From Cryptomeria japonica (Eukaryota > Streptophyta > Pinopsida > Cupressales > Cupressaceae), in the NCBI RefSeq assembly GCF_030272615.1, contig NC_081406.1, positions 172,444,361-172,508,360 on the forward strand: a stretch of 64,000 bases of DNA, written 5' to 3'. Positions 35,222 to 46,746 of the stretch are shown here, one piece after another; position 1 is the first letter of the stretch; each line of letters opens with the position of its first letter. The notes beneath the pieces were generated by a model. It was given only the letters and a program-made list of their open reading frames with translations, was not told where the DNA came from and did not search any database. Both the position numbers and the translations under genes were made by a program.

Positions 35222-36430
35222 CTATGATGAATTCCCTCCCTTAGAGTCGGCTGGCCTCGATGGAGTCTGAGCCCTAGAAGGACCTGCCCCAAGATCATCT
35301 CACTTGGCCCCTGTGTCCTCTACAACCACCCCTCGTGTCACCCTATCCGGACAGAGGAACCCACTGATAACTCCTGCCAACACTGTTGGTAGTGCTAATC
35401 CTATCCATGTCATGGTATCCCATGCCACATGTCCTGCCCTCATCTCCAGTCTCGAATCCTAGAACGCTTGTCTAAGGGCATCCCTGTCTCTGTCTTGATC
35501 GTACGAAATCAGATCCCCATCGATCGGTATCCATAGAATCCTATATACATCCTCCAGGGTGATTGTCATCTCCCCCATTGGCAAATGAAATGTGCAAGTC
35601 GCAGAGTGCCACCTCTCTGCCAGTGCAGTCAGCAATCTCATGTTCGCCCGAAACTCAGGCACATACGGAATATGTCTCAATCCCATAGCCTCAATCGCAG
35701 CTCAATCCTCAGCTATCAACTCAAGTCGCAACCTCTGAGTCGATGGGAATCTCTCTCGTGACTCCAGCATAGGCAAATACTCCTGCAGTCACACAAATCA
35801 ATCATCTTAGTCCTAGTGACACTCACTGTTCATCACAAAGTGTTGCTTCTATCCTAGTGGTAGTCCCTATTCATCACAAAGTACTACGTGTTTGGCACTC
35901 CTTGTTCATCACAAAGTGCTGCTCACATTTGCACTCATTGTTCATCACAAAGTGCTGCTCATATTTTAGTACTCCCTGTTCATCACAAAGTACTATATCT
36001 TGGTACTCACTATTCATCACAAAGTGCCTTGATCTATCCTATCTTAGGGCCTCTGCTTGAGTGTATCCTCTTGAGTAGTTTCCTAATTGGCAACGTATGT
36101 TCCATCATAGAATTGTCCATCCTAGCCCTATCTAATATCCTAGTCTTCCCTAGAGGACCTACTTGAGTGTATCCTCTCAATAGCTTATCCAATCGACAAT
36201 GTATGTTCATCACAGAACTGTCGATTTGACCTAGAAGACACAAATTCATATTTTTGGACACAAACGCATTTTCCTGACATAAACGTGCATTTATTACGTT
36301 ACCTAGTATGCATTAATGACAACAATAAATGCATCAAAGTACAAGGAGGTTTTGTGGTACTTACTGGCTCTCCTGCCTCTGCTAGCCTCTAAAATCGGTG
36401 AATGCAATCGAATCTATGAGCCATTGCCAT
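35222..36430 (-). pseudogene. Captured Plant Mobile Domain gene with intron, antisense
   Basis: The - strand encodes a Plant Mobile Domain (PMD, MAIN/MAIL1-like) N-terminal region: HRFDCIHRF in exon 1 (36,430-36,365), then EYLPMLESRERFPSTQRLRL, YVPEFRANMRLLTALAERWH, FHLPMGEMTITLEDVYRILW and IPIDGDLISYDQDRD in exon 2 (35,782-35,222). Joining at GTAAGT (36,364) and TGCAG (35,783) keeps the frame. PMD proteins are plant nuclear proteins tied to silencing, and PMDs are known inside gypsy and Mutator elements. Four stops (exon 1 F-stop-R, ED-stop-AA, AF-stop-DS, AK-stop-DD) disable it. Exon 1 is open back to about 36,520. The domain is shorter than full host PMD proteins. Confidence 0.8.
35783..36364 (-). 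other. Predicted intron of the PMD pseudogene, with minisatellite
   Basis: Bounded by GTAAGT and TGCAG on the - strand; removing it joins two PMD segments in phase. It contains six copies of TTCATCACAAAGT (+ strand) near 35,828, 35,869, 35,904, 35,940, 35,978 and 36,011, spaced 33-41 bp. Splicing is inferred, not shown. Confidence 0.65.
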
Positions 36431-36724
36431 CGCTGTTGACTGTTGCTGCTCTATCTCACTCTGCACTCTGATATCTTGGATGTGTGGATGACAATGAGGA
36501 TGTATTTCCCTCGTGGTCTATCTTATAGACTGCCCTAGCCCTCGTTTCCCAAGTCAGTCTTCATTATCCCGTGACTCTGTCACTTTATCCGGTTAGTCCA
36601 TTCTATCCCATCTTTCTTATCGAGAGATTGTCTGCGATCTTTTTAGACATTTTTTCATCCAATCTCTCGAGGGGGCATATCATTCCCATCTTGGGGCAAC
36701 TCTGTATCAGTTCATCTTATCTTC

Positions 36725-36758
36725 TTTGAAACAATGCGACAAGCCGCATTGTCTCAAA
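36725..36758 (+). promoter_or_regulatory. Hairpin beside the polypurine tract of element 3
   Basis: TTTGAAACAATGCG (36,725-36,738) and CGCATTGTCTCAAA (36,745-36,758) pair with one mismatch around a 6-nt loop, ending where the tract starts. Confidence 0.7.
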
Positions 36759-36769
36759 GAGGGGCAAAA
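36759..36769 (+). promoter_or_regulatory. Polypurine tract of element 3
   Basis: GAGGGGCAAAA abuts the TG of the right LTR; mostly purine, in the plus-strand primer position. Confidence 0.75.
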
Positions 36770-37580
36770 TGTAGACACCTAAAATTATCCAATCTAATTA
36801 AATAAATATCTTTATTTATTTAATTACTTTAGCCTAATTCATCTATTAATTAAATAAATCTTTATTTATTTAATTAATTCATTAATCCTCTTCTAGCCTT
36901 ATTTCTCATTTAAATAAATACATTTATTTATTTAAATTATCCTTTTCCTAAATTAAATAAATATCTTATTTATTTAATTGATCCCACTTCTTCTATTAAT
37001 TATATAAATCTTTATTTATTTAATTAATTCATTAATCTTTTCTACCCATGACACGTCATTCATCTCTTAATTCATACACTACCTAACCCTTTCATTATTT
37101 TATTATTTCTTTTACCTACCCTCTAATCATAGCCGACCTCCTTTTACACCTCTCAATCTTATCCCTCCATTTCATATAGTGTCTTCTATATAAGGAGATG
37201 CTTCCTTCATTATCAAACCCTAATCAATCATTCTAATCAATCTATGCATTCAACCCCCCGCTAACTACTTAACTACACTATGCTTTTGAACATAGGCGAT
37301 CCTACTTGCAACCACACTCCATTCTTTGTTGAGCTCTTGTGCACATAAAATCTGAGAGCAAATATATCAAGCAAGATCAATGGAGATAGGAAGAATGGAG
37401 ATCCAAACCCTATTGGACATGTGATGGTATAATCTTTGTGATTTCATTTGATTTGCATTGTCTTAGGTAATCTTCATATGTTTATGGTGGATCTTTGTTG
37501 TTGTTAGGCTAGGGTTTTGTGGTTGAATTCATTTAGCCTTTCAATATCGTTATTATTGTTATCCAATTTCACCATATACA
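36770..37580 (+). repeat. 3' LTR of element 3
   Basis: 811 bp, near-identical to 26,047-26,858, ending TATACA and followed by the duplication ACAGT (37,581-37,585). Confidence 0.92.
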
Positions 37581-37585
37581 ACAGT
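37581..37585. repeat. Target-site duplication of element 3, right
   Basis: ACAGT, identical to 26,042-26,046. Confidence 0.85.
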
Positions 37586-38540
37586 TAATGGGTCTACTAA
37601 CATACCCTTTGATTTTGTCAAAAATAGTGTTAAAATTGTCTATTTAGGATGAGTAAAGAAAAAGAAGGGCCTTAAAGGAAATTGTAGGGGTAGAAGGAAG
37701 TATAACTCTTCTTAAAATAATTGATCTAATTTTATATAACTTTTGTCATAGAGAATGAAATAGGGGTATGTGCGGGATCATGGTGTGCCAAAACAGGCCC
37801 TTAAGTGGCAATGAAATTTCAAAAAATCAGAGTTATGCAACTTGACATGAAAAATTGAGTAAGTTATGAACATTATTTTTAAAATATGTAAGAAGAGAAT
37901 CTATATAAAATTGAATGTAGTTTCTAAGCTACTAGTTGTTTTTTGAAAAAAAAAAATCTTATTTGATGAAAATTTCAAATTTCAATGCAGTGGTACAGAA
38001 ATTTCAGGAAAAAGATAAGAAGTAGGTGTATGTCTAACCACCCTAATCACAATCAAATCATAATATTTTTTTATAAGATTTATAATATAAGTATTAGACT
38101 CATGTCCGGATGTGACACATATTTTTTTATAATTTTTTATAAAGTAAATAATTATTTATGAATTTTTTACTACAACTTTTCAGAAATTCAGAAACTCCTA
38201 CGTCTGACCAACTTAACTTAGTCAAAACCTTATGAAATTTTTTTTTTTTTAATTTTTTGCTATAGTAGATGAAGCATAGGATGTGACGCATGTTTCAGAT
38301 TCAAAAAATGTTATGCGGTTTGAAAGTTATGAGTATTTTTCAATTAGTCTATCAATCAGAACTTTTGTCAGAATTCAATTATAAAATAAATAATATTTAT
38401 TTATTAAATTCTAAATAAGACAAGCCTTATATTGTTGGAAATCGGAGAAGGTCCTTAAAAAACCCTTTTCGTTTTATCAATTTTGGCTATAAAAAAAGTC
38501 ATCAACCACCAGTGTAAAGTTTGGAAAATCAAGGAATACT
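37586..38540. other. Unassigned AT-rich sequence
   Basis: No coding signal. Short phrases such as GGATGTGACACAT (38,112) and GGATGTGACGCAT (38,280) recur, and GAAAGTTATGAG near 38,320 recalls wording common in retrotransposon leaders, so this may be old leader or LTR sequence. Confidence 0.35.
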
Positions 38541-38870
38541 GAAAAACACGTTTTTTTCAGTTGACTTTCTAGGCTTGTCACTTCCAAGCCAAATCTCAAA
38601 GCAAACCCGAACCAAAATATGGAGGGAAAAAATTGTGTTTTAAAACCGGATATCCGATTTTTGAAAAAATAAAAAAATATATTTTTAGTAAATTGGGCAT
38701 AACTTTTGCGTTTTATATCGAAATTTTGATTTTTTACAAGTGTTGGAAAGGTAATTAAGATCTCTATGATATGGAATAGGTATATTTTCAATTATTTGTT
38801 TTAAAAAATAATTATAATTCATTTAAATTCATTCTTCATTTTTAAAACATAAAAAACCCGTGACTTTTTC
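38540..38870 (+). repeat. Inverted repeat, left arm
   Basis: The best block (38,644-38,860) is the diverged reverse complement of 46,290-46,520. It contains CGGATATCCGATTTT, then CATAACTTTTGCGTTT, AAATTTTGATTTTTTA and AAAGGTAATT in the same order as the inverted right arm. Confidence 0.65.
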
Positions 38871-38989
38871 ATACGATTTCCCTATTGCATGAATTTTTGT
38901 AACAATCATCTCAAAATAAACTAAATAAGTAATTAATTAATAATAGAAAATTTATGAATTTTATTGAGTTCGATAAATTTTGATAAACC

Positions 38990-39230
38990 ATGTTATCTAT
39001 GTTTGTTCCTTTCTTCACCTCTCTCTCCTAAACCTATCACTCCACCTATTTGTTTCTTCCTCCCTCTCTTTTGTTCATATTTATACATCTCTCTCTAGAC
39101 CTATATCTCTAACTATCAATGAATACCTCATTAAATCTCTCAAGCTCTACAAGCTGCTTATTTTTCTACCTCTTCATAATTTCCTCCTCTATGTCACTCT
39201 CTCTGTATTTCTTTCTCATCTCTAGCAACA
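38990..39230 (+). repeat. CT-rich segment (left arm continuation)
   Basis: Pyrimidine-rich (CTCTCTC, CCTCC), counterpart in inverted orientation of the GA-rich 45,130-46,290. Openings seen here are compositional. Confidence 0.55.
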
Positions 39231-39234
39231 AAAT

Positions 39235-39625
39235 TCAGAGTGGAAAAGGAGGGGCATAGGGAAGTATCAAAAAAAGGAGAGGGGGAGAGAGGTGAGAAGG
39301 AGAGATTAATTAGGGAGAAGAGAGAGTGTGTGAGAGAGAGAGAGAGCTATAGGTAATTAGGTGGGAGGCAAAGAGAGAGAGGGAGGGGGTGGTTAGGGTG
39401 AAGAGAGAATGAGAGGGAGAGTTTGAGATTATTAGGGGGTAGGAGGAGAGGAGGAGGGGAAAGTATCAACAAAGAGAGAAGAGAGATGGAGACAGAGGTG
39501 AAGAGAGACATAGAGAGTAATCAGGGGGTGGGTAGAGGGGGAGAGGGAAGTATCTATAAACCCATAGGAGGAGAGAGGTGATCAAGGGTAATTGAGGAAA
39601 AGAAATAATGTGAGAGAGAATATTG
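39235..39625 (+). repeat. GA-rich polypurine block
   Basis: Long purine run of GAGAGA, GGGGGAGAG and similar, low complexity, next to the satellite. Confidence 0.8.
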
Positions 39626-39629
39626 TGTC

Positions 39630-42600
39630 CTAAAGGGTCATATGGTGTCTCATGAACCTTTAGGACATCATATGACACCTTAGGACACCATATGATGTTG
39701 TTATAAGTCTTATGGTGTCCTAAGGGGTCATATGGTTTTCTATGAGCCTTTAGGACACCATATGGTGTCATTAGGGGTCATATGGTGTGTTAAGGGGTCA
39801 TATGGTATCCTATGACCCCTTAGGACACCATATGACCCCTTAGGTATTGTTAGGGGTCATATTGTGTTCGAACGGGTCATATGGTGTTGTTGGGGGTTGT
39901 ATGGTGTGCTAAGGGGTCATATTGTGTCCTAAGGGGTCACAAGACATCGTATGACCCCTTAGACACCATATAATCCATTAGGTTTTGTTAGGGCTCATAC
40001 TATGTCCTTAGAGGTCATATGGTGTCCCATGACCCTTTAGGACACCATATGACACCTTAGCTCATCATATGGTGTCGTTATGGGTCTTATGGTGTCCTAA
40101 GGGGTCATATGGTGTTCTATAACCCCTTAGGACACCATATGACCCCTTAGCACATTATATGACCCCTTAGGATACCATACAATACCTTGGGACACCATAT
40201 GGTGTCGCAAGGAGTCGTATGGTGTCCTAAGGGGTCATATGGTGTCCTATGAACCCTTAGGACATTATATGACCCATTAGGTGTCATCAGGGGTCTTATT
40301 GTGTCCTAATGGGTCATATGGTGTCGTATGACCCCTTAGGACACCATATGCTTGGAGACTATATGGTGTTATGGGTCGTATGGTGTCTTATGACACCTTA
40401 GGACACTATATGACCCCTTAGGATACCATTTGGTGTTGTTATGTGTCATATAGTGTCCTATGACTCCTTAGGTATCATTAGGGTTTATTTTATGTCCAAG
40501 GGGTTGTATTGTGTCCTAAGGGGTCATATGGTGTCCTATAACCCCTTAGGACACTATATGACGTCGTTAGGGGTCATATTATGTCCTAAGAGGTCATATT
40601 GTGTCTTATGACCCCTTAGGACACCACATGGTGTTGTTATGGGTCGTATGGTGTTCTAAGGGGTCATATTGTATTCTATGACCCCTTAGGACACCATTTT
40701 TATGTAGTTATGGGTCGTATGGTCTCCTAAGGGGTCATATGGTGTCCTATGACCCCTTAAGACACCATATGGTTTCATTATGCATCATATGGTTTCCAAA
40801 GGGGTCATACGCTATTCTATCACCCCTTAGGACACCATATGGTGTCATTAAGGGTTGTATGGTGTGCTAAGGGGTCATATGGTGTCCTATGACCCTTTAT
40901 AACACCATATGACCCCTTAGGTATCATTAGGCATCATTTTGTGTCATTAGGGGTCATATGATGTCCTATGATCCATTAGGACACAATATGACCCCTTAGG
41001 TGTTGTTAGGGATCATATTTTGTCCTAACGAGTCATATAGTGTCCTACGACCCCTTAGGACACCATATGGTGTCCTTTTGGATTGTATGGTGTGCTAAGG
41101 GGTCATATTGTGTCCTAAAGATTCCTAGGACATAATATAACCTCTTAGGACACCATATGACCCTTAGATATCATTAGGGGTCATATTGTGTCCTAAGGGG
41201 TCATATGGTGTCTCATGACACCATATGACCCCTTAGGACACCATATCGCGGTGTTATGGGTCTTCTTGTCTTCTAAGGGGTCATATGGTTATATATGACT
41301 CCTTAGGATTCCATATGATGCTTTAGGACACCATATGGTGTCGTAAAGGGTCGTATGGTGTTCTAAGGGGTCATATGGTGTTCTATGAGGTCATATGGTT
41401 TTGTATGACCCCTTAGGACACTATATAACATCGTTAAGGGTCATATTATGTCCTAAGGGGTCATATTGTGTCTTACAACCCCTTAGGACACCACATGGTG
41501 TTGTTATGGGTCGCATGGTGTTCTAAGGGGTCATATGGTGCTCTATGACCCTCTAGGACATCATATTATGTTGTTATGGGTCGTATGGTCTCCAAAAGAG
41601 TCATATAGTGTCTTATGACCCCTTACGACACCATATGGTGTCATTATGCGTCGTATGGTGTCCGAAGGGGTCATATGGTGTTATATGACCCCTTAGGACA
41701 CCATATGGTGCCATTAGGGGTCGTGTAGAGTGCTAAGGGGTCATATGGTGTCCTATGACCCCTTAGCACACAATATGACCCCTTAGTACACCATACAGTG
41801 TCCTTAGGGGTCATACGGTGTCCTATGACCCCTTAGTACATAATATGACCTCTTAGGTGTTGTTAGGGGTCATATTATGTCCTGACAGGTTATATGGTGT
41901 CCTACAACCCCTTAGGACACCATATGGTGTCGTTAGGGGTTGTATGGTGTGCTAAGGGATCATATTTCATTCTAAAGGTTCCTAGGACATCATATAACCC
42001 CTTAGGACACCATATGAACCCTTAGGTATCATTAGGGGTCATATTGTGTCCTAAAGAGTCATGTGATGTCTCATGACACCATATGACCCCTTAGAACACC
42101 ATATCATGTGGTTATGGGTCTTCTTGTGTTCTAAGGGGTCATATGGTGTTATATGACCCATTAGGATACCATATGACCCCTTAGGAAACCATATGGTGTC
42201 GTAAAGGGTGCTATGGTGTCGCAAGGGGTCGTATGGTGTCCTAAGGGGTCATATGGTGTCCTATGACCCCTTAGAACACTATATGATGTTGTTAGGGGTC
42301 ATATATGTCCTAAGGGGTAATATTGTGTCTTATGACCCCTTAATACACCATATGGTGTCGTTATGGGTCGTATTGTGTTCTAAGGGGTCATATGGTGTTC
42401 TATTACCCTCTAAGACACCATATTATGTTGTTATGGGTTGTATAGTCCTCTAAGAGGTCATATGGTGTCCTATGACCCCTTAGGACACCATATAGTGTCA
42501 TTATGCATCGTATGGAGTCCTAAGGGGTCATATGGTGTTCTATGACCCCTTAGGACAACATATGACACCTTAGGACACCATATGGTGTCATTAGGGGTCA

Positions 42601-45125
42601 TATGGTGTGCTAAGGGGTCAAATGGTGTCCTATGACCCCTTAAGACACCACATGGTGTCGTTATGGGTCGTATGGTGTTCTAAGGGGTCATATGGTGTTC
42701 TATGACCCTCTAAGACACCATATTATGTTGTTATGGGTTGTATGACCCTCTAAGGGTTCATATGGTGTCCTATGACCCCTTAGGACACCATATAGTGTCA
42801 TTATGCATCGTATGGTCTCCTAAGGGGTCATATGGTGTTCTATGACCCCTTAGGACACCATATGACTCCTTAGGACGCCATATGGTGTCATTAGGGGTCA
42901 TATGGTGTGCTAAGGGGTCAAATGGTGTCTTATGACCCCTTAGAACACCATATGACCCCTTAGGTATCGTTAGGTGTCATTTTGTGTCGTTAGGGGTCAT
43001 ATGTTTTCCTATGACCCCTTAGGACACAATATGACCCCTTAAGACACCATATAGTGTCGTTAGGGGTCATATAGTGTCCTATGACCCCTTACAACACAAT
43101 ATGACCCCTTAGATGTTTTTAGGGGTCATATTGTGTCCTAACAGGTCATATGGTGTCCTACGACCCCTCAAGACACCATATGGTGTCGGTAGGGATTATA
43201 TGGTGTGCTAAGGGGTCATATTGTGTTCTAAAGGTTCCTAGGACATCATATAACCCCTTAGGACACCATATGACCCCTTCGGTATCATTAGGGGTCATAT
43301 TGTGTCCTAAGGGGTCATATGGTGTCTCCTGACACCATATGACCCCTTAGGACACCATAGCATGTTGTTATGGGTATTATTGTGTTATAAGGTGTCATAT
43401 GGTGTTATATGACCCCTAAGGATACGATATGACCCCTTAGGTGTTGTTAGGGGTCATAATGTGTCCTAACAGGTTATATGGTGCTCGCCAACCCCTTAAG
43501 ACACCATATGGTGTCATTAGGGGTTGTATGGTGTGCTAAGGGGTCATATTGTGTCCTAAAGGTTCCTAGGACATCATATAACCCCTTAGGACACCATATG
43601 ACCCCTTAGGACACCGTATCATGTCATTATGGGTCTTCTTGTGTTCTAAGGGGTCATATGGTGTTATATGACCCCTTAGGATACCATATGACCCCTTAGG
43701 ATACCATATGACCCCTTAGGACACCATATGGTGTCATAAAGGGTAGTATGATGTCATATCGAGTCCTAAGGGGTCATATGGTGTCCTATGACCCATTGGG
43801 ACACTATATGATGTCGTTAGGGGTCATATTATGTCTTAAGGGGTAATATTATGTCTTATGACCCCTTAAGACACTAGATGGCATCGTTATGGGTTGTATG
43901 GTGTTCTAAGGGGTCATATGGTGTTCTATGACCCTCTAGGACACCATATTATGTTGTTATGGGTCATATGGTCTCCTAAGGGGTCATATGGTGTCCTATG
44001 ACCCCTTAGGACACCATATAGTATCAGTATGCATCGTATGGTGTCCTAAGGGGTCAAATGGTGTTCTATGACCCCTTAGGACACCATATGGTGTCATTAG
44101 GGGTTGTATGGTGTGCTAAGGGGTCATATGGTGTCCTATGACCCCTTAGAACACCATATGACCCCTTAGGTATCGTTAGGTGTCATTTGGTGTCGTTACA
44201 GGTCATATGGTCTCTTATGAACCCTTTGGACACAATATGACCCCTTAAGACACCATATAGTGTCGTTAGGGGTAATATGGTGTCCTATGACCCCTTAGGT
44301 GTTGTTAGGGGTCGGTCATATTGTGTCGTAACGGGTCATATGGTGTCCTACAACCCCTTAGGACACCATATGGTGTCATTAGGGGTTGTATGGTGTGCTA
44401 AGGGGTCATATTATGTCCTAAAGGTTCCTAGGACATCATATAACCCCTTAGGACACCATATGACCCCTTAGGTATCGTTAGGGGTCATACTATGTCCTAA
44501 GGGGTCATATGGTGTCTTCTGACACCATATGACCCCTAAGGACACCATATCATGTCGTTATGGGTCTTCTTGTGTTATAAGGGGTCATATGGTGTTATAT
44601 GACCCCTTAGGACACCATATGGTGTCATATGGGATTGTATGGTGTTATAAGGGGTCATATGGTGTCCTATAACCCCTTATGACACTATATGACCCCTTAG
44701 GTGTCATCATGGGTCGTATTGTGTCCTAATTGGTCATATGACATTCTTTGACCCCTTAAGACACCATATGACCCCTTGGGACACTATATGGTGCTATGGG
44801 TCGTATGTTATCCTAAGGGGTCATATGGTGTCCTATGACCCCTTAGGACACAATATGACCCTTTAGGATGCCACATTGTATCATTAGGGGTTGTATGGTG
44901 TCCTAAGGGGTCATTTGGTGTCTTATGACCCCTTAGGACTCCATATGGTGTCATTAGGGGTCTTATTGTGTTTAAGGGGTCATATGGTGTTTTATGACCC
45001 CTTATGACACCATATGACCCCTTAGGAGACCATATGGTGTTGTTAGGAGTCATATTGTGTCCTAAGGGGTCATGTGATGTTTTATGACCCCTTAAGACAT
45101 GATATAACCCCTTAGGAGACCATAT
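39630..45125. repeat. Palindromic satellite array, ~70-bp unit
   Basis: About 5.5 kb of tandem, diverged copies built from CCCCTTAGGACACCATA and its reverse complement TATGGTGTCCTAAGGGG, plus GGTCATATGGTGTCCTATGA. Sample spacings of the ACCCCTTA word are 71, 70 and 70 bp (40,681 / 40,752 / 40,822 / 40,892). Each unit can form a 17-bp stem with about an 18-nt loop. Short openings on both strands are chance by-products. Confidence 0.92.
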
Positions 45126-46290
45126 ATACTAATTTTCAAAATAAGGAGAGATATAAAGGTGAAGAGAGATGAAGAACTAAAGAGAGGGAAAAGAACTAAA
45201 GGACAAGGACATAAATAGAGATATATATATTAAGGAGTATGAAGTGAGAGGGAGAAAAACTAAAGGACAAGGATGGATAGAAAGAGGTAGACGTATTTAG
45301 ATATTGAAAAGGAGAGAGGAAGATAGAGATCAAAAATGAAGATAAAGGCAGAGGGAGGTGAGTAGATATAGAGAAAGAGAGAGGTAAAGACAAAGATAAA
45401 TATATGAAGAGATGGAGAAAAATGGATAGAGAGGGGTAAAGAGAGAGATAAAAAAAGGAAGAGATAGAGAGATATAAAAGAAGAGAAATATCGATAGATA
45501 GAGATATATAGATAGTGCAATAGATTGAGAAAGAGAGATAGAGATTATAGATAGGGATAGATAGAGAGGGAGAGAGAAAAAGAGGAAGATATAGAGATAT
45601 ATAAAGGCAATATAGAGAAGGATGTGGGGAGAGAGAAAAAGATATATAAAGATGGAGTAAATAAAGAGATTAAAGTAGAGAAATGGAAAGATACTTCAAG
45701 AGGGCAATAGAGGAAGAGACAGAGAAGTGGATTAATCATGTATAGAGGAATATATATAAAGATAGAGGAACATATAAAAAGAGAGATTGATAGGGAAAGA
45801 GATGGAGATGTGAAGATGGAGATAAAGATTGATATGGATAGAATGTGATAGAGAGAGTAAGACAAATGGAGGGAGAGATGGAGTGAATAAGTGAGATTTA
45901 GAGATAATGAGATATAAATATACATGAAGATAGATCTATTGGGATATAGAGAGAGAGGGGAAAAGATAGGGAGAGAAAAGAGGTGATAGAGATAAGTAAT
46001 ATATAAATATAGGTAGGATAAGGTAAAGGAGGGAGATAAATAGAGAGAAGAGAGATTATTAAAGAGATATTGAAATAAGGAGTGACAATGATGGAGTGGG
46101 AGAGGGAGAGATATGAATAGAAAGATGGAGATATATGCAGAGATGAATGTAACTTGGGAATTTATTTATCAACATGGAATGAGAAAATAAGTGACATAAG
46201 TAGAGAAGAAAGAGATATATAAAATATATTATATAAGTATAGATAGACAAGTGATAGATAAAGGAGGTGATAGGAAAAAAATGAAACTTT
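45126..46290 (+). repeat. GA/GATA-rich polypurine block (right arm)
   Basis: About 1.15 kb of GAGAGATA / GATAGAGA purine-rich sequence. Long hydrophobic openings on the - strand (for example 45,925-45,545) simply translate the CT-rich complement. Confidence 0.85.
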
Positions 46291-46640
46291 GTATGCAAAA
46301 TTTGTGAGTATTTTAAGTTTTAAAATTGAAGGAATAACTTCAAATGATTATAATTAATTTTTGGTCTATAATATCATCAGAATACCTCATCCATTTGATA
46401 GGTCTATGAATTACCTTTACAACGCCTATAAAAAATCAAAATTTTGATAAGAAACGCAAAAGTTATGGCCATTTTACCAAACTATATTTTTTATGTTGAT
46501 AAAATCGGATATCCGATTTGAACAGTATGATATCAGAATGGTGACATCACAATAGTGACATCACAAATCAGATATCCGATTTGGTTTGGTATTACCAAAC
46601 CAATTCAAATTTTGCCCAACCCAAACAAAAAGTCAAAGCG
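46290..46640 (-). repeat. Inverted repeat, right arm
   Basis: Reverse-complement counterpart of 38,540-38,870. Contains the perfect 18-bp palindrome AAATCGGATATCCGATTT (46,502-46,519) and a near copy, CAAATCAGATATCCGATTTG (46,564-46,583). Confidence 0.65.
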
Positions 46641-46746
46641 GATTTTGGCGTGTTTGGAAAGGTTGAAAACGCATTTTTTTCTCCATTGCAACTTTTTGGC
46701 CCCCCTTGATCTTGCACATACCCATAGAGAATGAACAAAAAAAAAT

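Larger units (their letters stand above)
26047..37580 (+). mobile_element. Tat-like gypsy element, non-autonomous, with a captured gene
   Basis: An 11.5-kb element with TG...CA LTRs (26,047-26,858 and 36,770-37,580), a 5-bp duplication ACAGT, primer site, polypurine tract, long repetitive leader, gag, a protease joined to an integrase C-terminus, and an antisense Plant Mobile Domain gene in a 3.3-kb 3' region. By eye the LTRs differ at about 16 substitutions and 2-3 small indels in 810 bp (about 98% identity), so it is the youngest LTR element here whose age can be judged. RT, RNase H and the integrase core are missing. The DGGAG protease site supports a Tat lineage. Confidence 0.9.

Noticed and set aside
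39630-45125. CRISPR-like array of repeats and spacers
   Set aside because: The units are contiguous, diverged and self-complementary with no unique spacers, and the DNA is from a plant-type genome.
45196-45925. Hydrophobic membrane-protein-like openings on the - strand
   Set aside because: They translate the CT-rich complement of a GA/GATA repeat into Ser/Leu/Ile/Tyr runs; composition, not coding.
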